Shown here piece by piece: positions 1 to 12,008 of a stretch of DNA of 64,000 bases. The notes below the pieces were generated by a model. That model was not told the DNA's origin. It worked only from the letters and a program-made list of their open reading frames with translations, and ran no database searches. Position 1 is the stretch's first letter. Every line of letters begins with the position of its first letter. The position numbers and the translations under genes are program-made. The stretch is from Pezicula radicicola (lineage: Eukaryota; Ascomycota; Leotiomycetes; Helotiales; Dermateaceae), in assembly GCA_003008705.1 (NCBI GenBank), contig PDUO01000064.1, positions 124,001-188,000 on the forward strand. Reading direction: 5' to 3'.

Positions 1-868
1 GAAACATTGCTACTTTGATTTGACCAGCTGCCTCTGGTGGCTCATCATCGTCGGAACCTGAGCTGAATGATTCATCATCATCAGATAGCTTTTCAATAGG
101 CGACCTCTCGTCGGAGCCGTATCTCATGACACCAGGACCTGAGGATTTGCGTGACGACATGTTGCCTAGCTCCTCATCACTACCTTCCTCTTCCTTCCGA
201 CGGCTGCGACGCTTCGCAAACTTTTGTCTGCGTCTCTCGAGCTTTGCTGCTGCATCGTTTCCTTCTAGATCAAGGCCATTGAGCCATCTCTCTAGACCAA
301 CCTCCCGGAACAAGAACTCCCTCTCCGCTAGTCCGCCACCTTCTGAATCTGGCACCTGTACCCATCGTGAATTTACCCATGTCTCCTCGCCTGGTCGCAA
401 CAGTGTCGCCACTTCTTCCTTTGCTCTACCATCGAAGTAGATATAGGCAGCGATAGTCTCATTTTCGGATTTCGTTATAGGTATGTAGGGTCCAACACTT
501 CCTCCAATGAATCTGCTTGAAGATGAATCGCCGGGTATGAATCCAACAGTTAGAGGCTTAGGGAAGGGTTCGCTTGGTGTTGCCTTTGGCGTTGAGTATG
601 GAACGGAGAGCCCTGGAGTGAGCAGGGTTATGGAGATGGCGAACTTGGATGCTTCAGGCTTGTTTGAAGATGAACCTTGAGGCACCTTTGGCTTTGGCAC
701 TGGAATGTATGTGTTGACACGACTAACTCTTGATTGTTTCTTTTGTTTGTTAGTGGACAAATATTTCAATAATTTTGAATGGTGGAGGAAGCTCACCTGT
801 ACGGAGACTTCTGTGAGCGGGGCGCCCTCGGCGTGAACGCTCACAGCGATGCCCTTAAAGCACGGCAT
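1..868 (-). CDS. Conserved fungal protein of unknown function, 3'-partial
   Basis: The gene runs off the left edge on the minus strand. Exon 1 is 868-797, starting MPCFKGIAVSVHAEG, and exon 2 runs from 739 to the edge. The 57-nt intron has a GTGAGC donor, a CACTAAC branch point and an AAG acceptor. It is a multiple of three and contains no stop, so unspliced message would stay open. After the splice the protein reads KQSRVSRVNTYIPVP, then a globular part containing YIYFDGRAKEEVATLLRPG and EREFLFREVGLERWLNG, then a basic RRRQKFAKRRSRRKEE stretch and an acidic Ser/Asp/Glu tail. I recognise the layout as a family widespread in filamentous ascomycetes, but no function is known to me. The start is the first ATG in frame and gives a good family-like N-terminus. 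Function is unassigned, although the reading frame looks secure. Confidence 0.72.
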   Translation of the reverse strand, partial: MPCFKGIAVSVHAEGAPLTEVSVQVSFLHHSKLLKYLSTNKQKKQSRVSRVNTYIPVPKPKVPQGSSSNKPEASKFAISITLLTPGLSVPYSTPKATPSEPFPKPLTVGFIPGDSSSSRFIGGSVGPYIPITKSENETIAAYIYFDGRAKEEVATLLRPGEETWVNSRWVQVPDSEGGGLAEREFLFREVGLERWLNGLDLEGNDAAAKLERRRQKFAKRRSRRKEEEGSDEELGNMSSRKSSGPGVMRYGSDERSPIEKLSDDDESFSSGSDDDEPPEAAGQIKVAMF

Positions 869-2102
869 ATCCTCCTAAAGTGTGTGCTGCTGCAACCGAA
901 GCTGCACAGCTATCTGGCAATGGCAGTTTTCGAAGACGGTGTCTGTTGTGGTTGCAAAAGCCCTCGAAGGACGCGGTGTATTAAGAAGGCTCCGCGCAGC
1001 CAACCAAAGATTGTACTGTATTGCCGAGCGGTGACTGCAACGCGATTTGTTGTACGAGTGGGGGGAAGGTCGAAGGTCTACGCAGAAGCTCAAGAGACCT
1101 TTCGCGAACCAGAAAGACGGTGAAGTCGGGAGATTGAGGTACGGTATTATGATTATTGTTTGCGCGGAAGCTGAGGTCAAGGCAAGCCACAAAGAACTCG
1201 GCTACAAAGGACGGTGGAAAGTCGCGGAACGCGGCTCTGTGAATTTATATTTCGCATCAGACAAATTCACTGGGCGTGAAGCTTCGAAGTTCAGTCACGT
1301 CACGTCACGTCTGAAAAACAGTTTTGGGAAGCAAGTCGAGATCATTTGAATTTATTGCTGAGACATTTTGGGTTTATTGTACACATGTAGTTGCCAGAAG
1401 ACCGCTAGTACATCCTCCCAAGACACTGGTCATTTGTCAATGACTGTGCCTGAAAACCGAAAACCCAAAGCATACTCCACTCAATGCAGCATCTCTATTA
1501 CCTGGGAAAAACCAATGCGGCTCGAAGTAAGCTCTTTCAAGACCTGTGGTATGCACGCGAGTTAGCTAGAACTCGAACAAGTCTTTGCGCTGTGTGAAAA
1601 TGATCGAAAAGTACGATAAAATCAGGCTGTTGCTGCAATGTTCGTTAGCAGAGAGCGCAGTAATAGGGACGGGAGGCTTTGACTTACAACTTGACATTTC
1701 TTTTTGATAGTCAACATGAGTATTTAGTTGGCCGTTCTTAAAAGCAGTTTGTGTCATCAGATCGTACGAACTCGAGGTGGTTTGAACCACCTGAGCACTA
1801 GAAATAAAAATATACACGTACCATGAGCTTGTGAGTGAATGTCGTGACCGACTCATCCCGTTCCTCATCCCGTGCCTCCACGATGGAGATGCATCTTTTG
1901 GATTGGATATGAGGAGAAGGAAGAAGAGCGAAGAATGAAGGACAGAAAAGTTTTAAAAGCTTTTGGTGATTGCGCTAGAAGCCTTAGGCCACTAGCGCCC
2001 TTTGGTGGGGTTCCAAATTGAGGGAACCCCTCGACCAGCGACAACAACAACAAAACATAACACCGGATCACAGAATAATAAAGCAACTCCTTAGACGTCA
2101 AG
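869..2102. other. Divergent intergenic region (unknown gene / NTF2)
   Basis: Upstream DNA for both flanking genes. Short open frames here show no recognisable domain or coding bias. A triple TCACG repeat lies at 1295-1310 (listed separately). Otherwise I see nothing definite. Confidence 0.5.
1295..1310. promoter_or_regulatory. Triple TCACG/CGTGA repeat, possible bZIP (CRE-like) site
   Basis: The sequence reads TCACGTCACGTCACGT, i.e. three overlapping TGACG half sites on the minus strand, 0.4 kb upstream of the minus-strand gene and 0.8 kb upstream of NTF2. TGACG is the half site of ATF/CREB bZIP proteins. That it is functional here is inference. Confidence 0.35.
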
Positions 2103-2892
2103 ATGGCAAGTACGTATATATTCCTCTGCTAACCTGGTCATGCGCTATCAAAGAATATGCATAAGGGTATCCTAACCCAAGAGTTTGCGCATCTGCTAAC
2201 TTGAATTTCCAGACTTCCAAGATATCGCCCGTGAGTAATAGACGACGCTTCCCCTCAAACAGACACAATCGCCGTTCCCTCGAAACAAGTTCTTTCTTTA
2301 GGTCACGCCAGGGCTATGTTATACCTAAATTATCACACCAAACTGAGGCTGATATCTCCTGCGAAAACCAGAGCAGTTCACCAAATTCTACTATGATCAA
2401 TTCGATGCGGACAGGAAGCAGTTGGCACCACTCTACGTAAGACCAAGTTATTCGAGCCAAGAACACAGCTAATTATAATCTAGCGCGACAATTCTATGTT
2501 GACTTTCGAGTCCTCTTCTGTCGCTGGCGCAGCTGGCATTGTTGGGAAACTCTCCGTAAGGCTACCTAGACTCTTTCTGGCTCATTCATGACGATTTGCT
2601 GATGTAGAGGTTGTATTCTAGGAACTACCATTTGAGAAGGTTAAACACGCGGTCTCAACCCTTGATGCTCAACCCTCTGGTGAGGCTGGCGGTATTCTGA
2701 TATTGGTCACTGGAGCGCTCTTGGTACGTTGCGCCGATATAGCTGTATGAAGAGAGGTTGGCTAATAATCTTGAACCTTAGGTGGATGACGAGCAGAGAC
2801 CAATGAACTACAGTCAGGCATTCCAACTACTTCCAGATGGTGCTGGAAGCTACTTCATTTTCAACGATATTTTCAAGTTGGTGTTCGGTTAA
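2103..2892 (+). CDS. NTF2: Nuclear transport factor 2
   Basis: NTF2 carries RanGDP from cytoplasm to nucleus through FG-repeat nucleoporins. Six exons: 2103-2109, 2213-2230, 2372-2436, 2484-2555, 2622-2723 and 2782-2892, giving 124 residues, the usual family length. The spliced product starts MANFQDIAQQFTKFYYDQF and includes the conserved segments NSMLTFESSSV, VSTLDAQPSG, ILILVTGALLVDDEQ and QAFQLLPDGAGSYFIFNDIF. It is a single NTF2-fold domain (cone-shaped, dimeric in known members). The first coding exon holds only 7 nt (ATG plus four bases), so the gene is easily missed by frame-based prediction. All introns use GT-AG ends. I am confident in the identity; the exon 2/3 junction rests on frame continuity. 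Confidence 0.93.
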
Positions 2893-3567
2893 AGGGACTT
2901 ACTTGGGAGATGGGTTGGGTACATAGGAGTGCTAGAGCCATGAGGCATTCTTTTGCAGGCATTAAACCGACTTCTGCGGAAGGACGATGTAGCGATGATA
3001 TGACAACTTGACAGCACAATTAAAATCTGATTGACTTTGGGGAACACCAGCGTCCTGTTCTCTTTTTTGCTCGTTCTGTTGACTGTAAAATCTGACATGT
3101 TACAGTACGCGCCAAATGACGTGGCAAGGTAGGGAAATTGTTTTTGTCCCGATGGTCAACAAATGAATCAGCCCCAAGTGTCAAATAAAGTACAGAATTC
3201 AGGCCCTCTATGATCCGTACTCGTACAGTCGTATGTTGGAAATTGGTGCTAAATCTTTTATATTGCCCCGTTGCCTAGCCAAGGATTGCTCTATTTGGTC
3301 TAGTGAGCCGCGCCTGCTTCCGCGGCTGAGCAAGCTGCGGTGCTGGAGCTTTGAACCCGACCGTTGTGGCCTTCAGAACAGAAAGTTGAAACAAAGAAGC
3401 ACTTCCGCAAGGACTCCTACAACATCCATTTCACGATCATAGAACATACGGACTCCTCGGGATCAAAATCTCAGCAACAGCATCAAAGTGCAACGCATTC
3501 AACGGTGCTCAATATCGAACCACTGAACAGCCACCTGTACTTTAACCACATCTAAATCACATCGAAA
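2893..3567. other. Intergenic, NTF2 3' flank and TVP18 promoter
   Basis: The two genes are in tandem on the plus strand. No convincing coding potential or repeat is seen. Confidence 0.5.
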
Positions 3568-4286
3568 ATGACGATCGCGGAGGAGTTTGCGACAAGGAAC
3601 TTCAGTATGTAGCTTTTGCGCCTGATCACCTGTACTATCTTTGACTAATACCACTGTAGGTATCTACGCTCAATGGTAAGAAGCAAACAGCTTGCAACTT
3701 TCCATATCTCTCGCTAGCCTCCATCATTCTGCGGCTCTAGTCATCCCAGAGATGACCCCCGGCACATCTGCAGATCACAGGCAGATCATAGATATCTCCT
3801 AGGAGGGGTTACGAGCCATTACTGATATGTCTTCTGCAGGACTGGAGTTCTTTGTATATTCCTCTGCTTTGCGCTCGGAATCGCCAACCTGTTCCATGTC
3901 AGCTTGCTTATCCTCTTTAGTGCTCTTTGCCTGTCAGTAGTACCCCAACCTTTATAAGTCTTCTTCATTTACTAATCATTCACAGTGCAAGCTCCTTCAT
4001 TATCATTTTCATCGAGATTCCTCTCCTCCTCCGTATTTGCCCCACCTCCTCGAAGTTCGATGCTTTCATGCGACGGTTCACCACAAACTACATGCGGGCG
4101 GCTATCTACCTTGCCATGGCCATTGTCCAGTGGCTTAGCTTGATCGTTGGAGCTTCAAGTCTCATTGCTGCTGCTGTAGTTCTCACTCTTGTTGCTGCAT
4201 TCTATGCTGCAGCTGGTGTAAAGGGCCAAGGTTTCGTTGGAAGTAAGACACTCGGTGGCCAGGGTGTTGCACAGATGATCATCTAA
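3568..4286 (+). CDS. TVP18: Golgi apparatus membrane protein Tvp18
   Basis: Tvp18 is a small four-span membrane protein of late Golgi (Tlg2-positive) vesicles whose molecular role is poorly known. Four exons: 3568-3604, 3660-3675 (16 nt), 3840-3932 and 3986-4286, giving 148 residues, the family length. It starts MTIAEEFATRNFSIYAQW and continues with hydrophobic spans around TGVLCIFLCFALGIANLF, LILFSALCLASSFIIIFIE, AIVQWLSLIVGASSLIAAA and VLTLVAAFYAAAG. The loop RICPTSSKFDAFMRRFTTNY and the C-terminal GQGFVGSKTLGGQGVAQMII are strongly characteristic. The tiny exon 2 encodes the SIYAQ segment and is needed to keep the frame. All junctions are in phase. Confidence 0.93.
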
Positions 4287-5751
4287 AGAGAACTTGCTGT
4301 GGTGAGAATGGGCGGCAAAGAGCTAGGAGATGATGGTATGATAGTGAGGATCCGTTGGGTGCGAATTGATTATGCCTTTACGAAGGCTGCAAAATTATGG
4401 GAGCATGCATATGGACTTTGGCGTAATGGATTGAGAGGCTGGTTGATCTGGCTGTACTACGAATTTTTCGATTTGCAAGCCATGGGATGGGGTTCAGGGT
4501 CGGTGCAGTTTGATATGGCTCTATTTCACATATTGTATGGTTGTGTTAGTCAAGGTTAGACTTTGCCAACGTTCTTTGAGGCATTTTGTGACTGCTTGAA
4601 TGTTGCCATGAGAACCAGTACTTCATAAGATGGGGATATAGTGCCGGGAGCATTGCTATGGTTACTCTATGGATTGCATTACGTTTAAAGTCCTTGACAA
4701 CAGCCCTACGACAGACAGTATAGAATGTGGACATACAAACGGCAGGAGGTAAATTTATAACGTTACCTGACTGATGTAATTGATTGGCAGCAATCCAGGC
4801 TCATACTGATGCGGGGAAGAAAGACCCAGAAGCCACTACATGCATGTACATAACGCCTTTAACGCCATTTGCAGAACCACGTGAAGTGTGAAAAATTCGG
4901 GGGGGTCACGATGAAGAGCGGCATTGCTGAAGCTTTTCTCAAGGTAGGAAACTTTTTGGTGGTGGCTCTATAAGTCTATGGCGACTGGGAGGCCTCAGCA
5001 CATTCAGGTGTAAGGGATAGCTTGCTACCTTGAGGGATTTTGTGTTGCTGTAATAGCTCAGAGTTTTCACCTGTTGAATGCACGAGCAGGAGGAGAACTA
5101 AAGACTCGAAAAAGACGCAGTAAAGCAAGCAGGCGGTGGTGGGGCAGCAGGGGCGCTGCAAGAAGATCAAAGATCACTGCATAGAGCCAATCACAAGACT
5201 GATAGATTCTGAAATACCGGAAAGTACCCAATTATCGCTCTGGTAATCCCATGACGCTATTCTAAAGCAGGTTCTCAAAGGGGGCTAGTCTACTTCGTAC
5301 CGAGTTGACGCAGCGGGCGACACTCCAAGACCTCAAGAGACAGCTTCTGCCCATGTTCCTTTTTCAAACTCCAAGAACCAAGAACTCTCAACACAATTAT
5401 ACAGCTTCAATGATCGACTTATAAGACCCAGCATCCTATCAAACCATAAACATGTGAGTTTACCTCCAAATTCTGTCCATTGTGTTCTGCCGACCTTTGC
5501 GGGATGCAAAGCCGAGCTTCGAGTAACACTATTGTTTTGAGACGCCATACCGACTTTATCCATGGATTGACTCGACCTACCAAATACTTTCTGCAGATTT
5601 ATCTGGCAGATCACCATCAAACATCAATCCAGTCATATGTTCAGCGTGGGTCTGGGTTTTAAGGAACAAGTCTAGAAACTGACGGGTGCTTAGTACTAAA
5701 GCCTCAAACTACTCGAATAGCCTCCCAACGTACTTTACTATTCCACGCACG
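4287..5751. other. Intergenic, TVP18 3' flank and AIM21-like promoter
   Basis: About 1.5 kb with only short frames lacking recognisable domains. No repeat or RNA gene is seen. Confidence 0.5.
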
Positions 5752-8700
5752 ATGTCGACAGCTATGCCTCAAGTTCCTCCACGACCATCTCGGAGCCAGG
5801 CTCAAGACCAAGCAACTCTGGGCAGTGAGATCCCAAAAATACCTCCGCGTCCGGTTCGCCGCATCGAGCGGTCAGTGTCACCTCATCGAGAAAGCTTTGC
5901 CCGCTCTCCTCTCAATGAGGCACCCCCTGGGCACCATAACAGTCACAGTAGTCGGCCAAGCCTTTTGAGTACGGAACCTCCAGTTCGACCACCTAGCGTT
6001 TCTCTCCCATCTATTGGACAGGAAGGGAGTGAATATGCGGAAGTTTTTGGGACCCCAGAGCCGGGTACGTCTCCGACACAAACCAGGAACGTAGCCAATG
6101 ATCTTAAACTTTATGCTCCAAAGCCCTCTCTGCCAACTTCTAGTGCTAAGCAGAGGGTCTCCACGGTCACCCGCACCGACTCTGAACAAGCCGCCTCTTT
6201 TGGAATCGGCAAGGGATCCAGTGACGATAGGGACCCATCCAGCCATCCTTTAAAGACCAAGACTAGTTTTGCTAGTCAGACTTCAGTTACAGGAACTGAG
6301 CGGCCTCCATCCAGCCAAGGCAGCGACCATGGTATTCCTGAGATTGGCCAGCGTGTGCCTATGTATCCCAACGCGGGTGATGTGCAAGCTCCTTCTCCAG
6401 CACCATTTGCTACTCCATATGCACCAGGTATTGGTTTCCACAATGATGGCTCCAAGCCTCGGCATCACGGACGTAGAACCAGTGGACGAGGCTTTGACGG
6501 TCCACCAGGTAGCTATGGCCTCCACGGCCACGGCGTTGTACCTAATGATCGATTCGAGAAGGCATACTACGAGAAACATCCAGAACTCTTTAAGAAAGAG
6601 ACTGGCCAGTATCATGGTGATGGAAGCCGAGCCGAATGGGCTATGAGTAGCGAGGATTTGAATAAGATCGTTAGAGATACCGCTAGCAGAGGCGCTGGGC
6701 TTGGTAAGGTATATTTGTGTACTGTCTGAGTAAACATCTAATAAAATCTAGGTACATCGCCTGCAGTCATAAGTACACCATCGGAGGAGATCGGATTTCA
6801 AGCCACAGAAGAGTATGCTTCTCGAATATCTTCTCCACGTCCTCAATCTGGGCATCATGCTTCCCACTCAGATGTATCACAGACTCATCTGGACTCTCCC
6901 CTGAGAAAAACCAGCTTTCCGGCTGATGCCATGGGAAAAGCTGATTTTGAAAGGTCATTGTCGAGAGGCCTGAAAGCTTCAGATAATGCTTTGGAGAGTG
7001 AGATGGAGGACGAAGACACAATCCATGTTGACGAGCCTGGACGCCGTTCCAGTAAAATTTATGGGAGTGGACGTTTCGAGTCAACAGAGGACCTTGGTGC
7101 GGGTGTTGGCGAGGAAGATGCGAATCATGATGAAAATGGGTATAGTGCGCCTATCCTTGCATCTGATGAAGTTGCCAAAGAGCCGTTCGGATACCAACAC
7201 GAGCCGGCAGTTTCACCTTTTAATGAACGCAAAGGTAGCTCTTATGAAGACCATTATAGATCTGGGAGTGCATCGAGTAGTCGACCAACTAGTCGCCCTG
7301 CAAGTATTCACGGCAACATATCGTATGACCGGGATGCACATTCAACTCCATTAGAAGATTTAGAAGAGTACGAGCCACTGTTTCCGGACGATGGAAAGAA
7401 CGCTGAGAGCACCCAAAAGCCTGTTACTTCTGCTGATAGATTGAAACGCCCGGAGTTGAAGAATCGGAAATTCCCTAGTCAAGACATTTGGGAGGACACG
7501 CCCAATAGTTTACAATATACCGCAACGGTATCAACGCCTCAGCTGCCGGACGACAATGAAGAGAAACCTGTTGGAAAAGAGATACACGTTCGTGAGGGTG
7601 AAACTCCTGGACAAGCTTTTGCTAGACGACAGGAAGAGTTAGCTGAACAAGAATCTAAGGATGCTGAGAGTTTCCTGAACAGTGAAAAGAAGTCGTGGGG
7701 AAACAAATCAAATCTTGTAACAGAGACCAGGCCGGGGTTAAAGGGACGCTTTCCAAGTAGAGATATCTGGGAAGATACTCCCGACAGTCTACAGCTGCAA
7801 ACTACTGTGGCCGCACCCCAGAGTGAGGAGAAGGACGTACTGAGTCCACCTGATGAAAGACCAACAACTGGAGCAGTAGTTTATCATCAGGAGAAGGCTG
7901 CTGCTGGATATGAACTAGGTAGTGACGAGGGTCGTGCTACTACAGGCATTGCAGCTGCACTGAAGCCGCAAATCCCAGCACGTCCCACTAAAGCTAAACC
8001 ATCCGAGGCACAACCTGCAATACCAGACCGACCTCAGCGGGTGCGTCAGGAAGATGCTCCCCAACTTCCTCTCGCATCAAAACCGAAACCTCAAGTACCG
8101 GCCCGGCCTACTAAGCTCTCACGCGACTCTTCAGAAAACATTCCTTTAACGCAGGTGCCTTCAAACTCTTCTGCTAAATCTGTCGGATCTGATCAGGGAG
8201 CTGCTGCTGCTGCCAAGCCCAAACCACCCGTTCCTTCAAGACCAGTTGGTAGCAAGATTGCTGCTCTGCAAAGCGGGTTCATGTCAGATCTCAACAAACG
8301 TCTACAATTAGGACCCCAGGCGCCAAAGAAGGAGGAGATTGTTCCAGAGAAGCAAGAAGAAGAAAAGGAAAAGGCACCATTGGCGGACGCTAGAAAGGGT
8401 CGCGCTCGAGGCCCAGCCCGAAGAGCTCCAGCTAAAAGTCCTGCCCCAGTTGCTGCCGCGCCAGTCGTGGAGAAAACCAATGTACTTGGTATTTCAATAC
8501 CAGCTACGTTGTGGCACATACATCCAGATGAGGGTACGCTTTTTGTAGCCTCTGATCAGAAAGAGTCACCTCCACAATCAGATACTAAAGTTGCCGAATC
8601 ATCCCCACCAACTTTAGCAGCCAATACCGCGGGCCAGAAGTTAGATGACATACCAAATAGCTCTGATAGCGATGTCAAAACGGCCGATTTAACTCCTCCC

Positions 8701-8865
8701 GAATCGGAAAATGCAAAAGATGTTGTTGAGACTGCGCCTACTAAAGTCAATGAAGAGCCTACTACAATCTCGCAGAGTCCGCCGGAGCATGAAGAAGTGG
8801 AGGAAGAAGAGTTGGGTACCTCAAGCGGTACTTTGAAGGCTAGCTCGGAGAAAGAAGAAGAATAG
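5752..8865 (+). CDS. AIM21-like actin-patch protein
   Basis: Two exons, 5752-6703 and 6752-8865, give 1,021 residues. The start chosen is the first true ATG (MSTAMPQVPPRPSRS); frames further upstream open only with GTG. The protein is long and low in predicted structure, with proline-rich SH3-ligand segments (PPRPSRS, IPPRPVR, IPARPTK, VPARPTK, PPVPSRPVGS) and acidic Ser/Thr-rich stretches. Two copies of a FPS(Q/R)DIWEDTP(N/D)SLQ motif occur, near nt 7470 and 7750. The C-terminal part PVGSKIAALQSGFMSDLNKRLQLGPQ is the hallmark of the Aim21 family (altered inheritance of mitochondria protein 21), which in yeast binds SH3 proteins and capping protein at cortical actin patches. The actin role here follows from the family. 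The 48-nt intron has GTAAGG and TAG ends. Confidence 0.82.
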
Positions 8866-9519
8866 AGGAGCATCGATAGGGTTAGTCAGACAGTATGAGT
8901 TCGTGTAGGACAGAGCAAAAGCAGATATGATTCATCACTTCTCATGATCTTCCAAAACTAAGTCTATAAATAATCATCTACCACATGCACTTGAAATTTC
9001 TAAAGTGCAACGTACTTGTGATAGTTAGCGGAACCAAGTATAAATATTCTAAATTTTAAGCAAGGAGCATCTTCAATAGCTGAAAACAATTCAAGCGACG
9101 TATTGACATCTAGTATCGCTTACCGTAAGCTATTACAGCACAAAAACTCTAGATCTCACAAGTATAGTAGAAAACAAACCGGATGGGAAAGGAGGAAAGT
9201 ATGAACAATCATTGCATTAAAGTCTTCGCTGTTTTTAAAACGAATGTAAACTTTTTCCGTCAGCTCCTCTTACCAAGATGAACCAACATAAAAGCCTTCG
9301 TATAAGCTAATTAATTTCTTCGATCAAAGAGTATCAATCATATCAAGTATTGCCTTCCAACATCTGCAAATAATGGTCTTTAAACCATAGGAGATACTGG
9401 ATATGAAGGCCAACTGCATCATGATCATAGCAATCACCATAAACAACGCCATTCACTGGTTACGTACCATTGATTTCCTTCCCCATTTGACACCAATTAA
9501 AAACCCCGCCAAGAAACTA
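8866..9519. other. Convergent intergenic region
   Basis: The 3' flanks of the AIM21-like gene and the GST fusion gene meet here. It is AT-rich and no coding signal is seen. Confidence 0.5.
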
Positions 9520-12008
9520 TCAAGGAAGGTAATGTCCACCATTAATTGCATCAGCGAGCTGGGAGGTACCTGGGCGATTCTGAGCATATCTCTCATAACT
9601 GTCCGCATAGAGCTCGTCCAGACTTGTTGTGTTCTTAACATGTTCATTGTGCTCAACAGCATCTATCCAACGACCCCATCGGCTATTTGGAATGGGTTTT
9701 GACCACCCGCGGTAATGTTCTAGGACTCGAGAAAAGCGGAGCATCCATGGTGCAAACTGCACATCGACGTAAGACATGTGAGGTCCGAGGAAGAATGGGC
9801 CTTGTTCATCTGCTGCATTTACGATCTTCTTCAGCTCGTCTTGGAGTTTTTGTGTCTTTTCCGCCTGGCTATTAAAGTCTTGGGCCTGTAGCAATGCATA
9901 GAAGGAAGGAACGATACTCCGATTAATCTATAATAGGTTAGGAATATTACTTGCCAAGGTGTATACAGCTGTCGTAACTTACATGATCAGCCCAGAGGCG
10001 ACAATTGGCCCGTAGTTGTGGATTTCCTTGAGGTAGAAGTGGTTCACCAACTTGGAGATCCTCGAACTACGAAATCATTCAGTATAATGCCCGAGTAGCA
10101 ATAGCCGAGGAGCGCTTACGTATTCCATCAAGACAGTACTCTCGCCACATCCCCAGTTTCCATGTCGTATAGCTGGTACCAAGCCTCTAGGATTGACTTC
10201 CAGTAAAGCTTGGGGCTTCTTGTACGGGTCGACCTCGATATACTGGTATGACAAACCTTTTGCCTCCAAAGCGATCCAGACACGTTGGACAAATGGACTG
10301 TGGCCATAGATTGTTAGTTGAGTCCAACGATGCTACTGACGTCACTTGCTCTCCATATGGAAAACTTACCAGAAGCAGCTACCAAATAACTTGAGATCAC
10401 TGTCCTTGGAGTGTTTCCGAACAGTTGCCAATGCATTGCCGCTCGCCTTCTTATGATAAGTTTTCTGCTCCGTATTGTCAGCTCTCGTGCGTATAATATA
10501 AATCCTCTTTGTTGCCAGGAGTTTGAAGGCACAGTAAGAAAAACGAAATGTTTGAAAAACAAAGCGGGTCATGCTAGTTTACATGCTATTTTATAGAATT
10601 TGTCCAGGATTAATATGATGTAGGTGCTGGCAAAGCCTCTCATAGAGATACAAGAGTCCGTCAACGATCAACAACCCCAAAACAAGGTCAGGCGACACTT
10701 GGCGACTGGCGGAACTATCTCCGCTACAACTCCGAAGGTGAACGCGAAGATTTCGTTATAGCATAGCATATAAATCCATTGAATAAAACTTACTTGAGTC
10801 TTCTTTTCCTCCTTGTCCTTCTTAGCCATAGAGCGCTGAACACTGTTCTTCTTGATACGATCACTCTCAGCCAAACTATGCTTGTGAGGGCCGGCAACAC
10901 CGTCCCCTTTACCGTTGCCACCATTGCCATTGACACGTTGTATAGTATAGTATCGTTGTCCAGTGGCGCCTGGGTGACCTGGAGGAACAGTGTTGCTCAT
11001 CATTATGCCAAAGTTATGCTGTTGCTCGATTGGCTGACCGCCTTGTTGTGCTCCTGTGAAGAAGTTATTTCCTTGGGTAGAGTCTTGAAGACCATCAGTA
11101 GCTTGCGGGAAACTCTCGCCTCGTTCATCAACAAAGTCTGGTCGCAGCATAGCACCGGGAAAATATTCCGTAATCTTAATTTTCACGTCACAGAGATCAC
11201 GCTCACGAGCAGTCCGCTTGCGCTTCTTCTTGTTGGGATCATCAGACTTTGGAGTTCCTGGTGGACGCCCCTTGAGTCTGCAATCCCAATAGTGGGAGAC
11301 AAAAGGCTTGCGCTTGTAGCGTTGTGTAGAACGATGGGAGTAAACATTATCTACGTGCGGAAAATAGGTTTGGTACCTGCCCAAAAATTAGCTACTTGTT
11401 TTTTCCACGTTAAAACTATCTGGTGGTCTTTACTCTTCTTCGCTCAGTGTAATCATCTCATCGACGTTGAAGAGTTTCTGGCGCCATTCATCAAGGTTGG
11501 GAGGGTGGTGGACAATCTTGTCATTCTGGTGACCATTGCTCTTTTGGTCTGCTCCTTCGGGCGTGCCAAATATATCATCCTCCTGTTGCAAACGACCGAT
11601 TGAATTGTGCTGGAGAGGAGCAACTGGACCAGAACCAGCTGTCATGAGACTAAACTGGTTGGTATGCTGCTGCTGTGGAGTATGAGGGCTGTCGATATTT
11701 GCAACGTTCTGCACATTTGGCACGTTCTGGACATTCTGAACATTCTGTGCATTGGGAACGTGCATGCGGTGGTTCTGGGTATGATCGAAGGCATTCGGGG
11801 TATGGATGCCGTGGCCACTATTCTCCTGCAAGTGGTGGAGTTCTTGAAAGACATGGTGACTGCTGTCGTCGAGGCCATTCAGGTCGAAGCCATGTTGGGA
11901 GGCTAGAGTCGGATGGGCCAAGTGCGTCTGGCCATGCTGGATTGCTTGTGCGGCTTGTGGTTGTAGTTGTCTGTATGATGCTACCTGCTGGTGGAGATCT
12001 GAATCCAT
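9520..12008 (-). CDS. Composite protein: basic nuclear-type module fused to omega-type glutathione S-transferase
   Basis: I read one six-exon gene: 12008-11434, 11376-10794, 10464-10370, 10297-10120, 10066-9983 and 9927-9520, giving 640 residues. Residues 1-190 are Gln/His/Asn-rich with a QNVQNVPNVQNV repeat. Residues 192-260 (YQTYFPHVDNVYSHRST, KRKPFVSHYWDCRLKGRPPG, then KKKRKRTARERDLCDVK) form a basic, conserved block with an AT-hook-like GRPPGTPK. From about residue 387 a complete GST follows, with the omega-type active site CPFVQRVW (Cys418), then ESTVLMEY and a C-terminal helical domain. The joining intron has a GTAAGT donor after KKDKEEKKTQ, a CTGAC branch point and a CAG acceptor before KTYHKKASGN, in phase 0. 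Without it the GST has no good start: its upstream frame opens with MTRFVFQTF and lacks homology. The alternative is two adjacent genes, the upstream one ending TQRR after a different splice. Confidence 0.75.

Noticed and set aside
8193..8519. 108-residue minus-strand frame in the AIM21-like gene
   Set aside because: Antisense shadow of a low-complexity coding region.
10370..10572. Separate GST gene starting MTRFVFQTF
   Set aside because: That N-terminus lacks family resemblance, and a much better splice path from the upstream gene enters at KTYHKKASGN. It is kept as an alternative in the gene entry.
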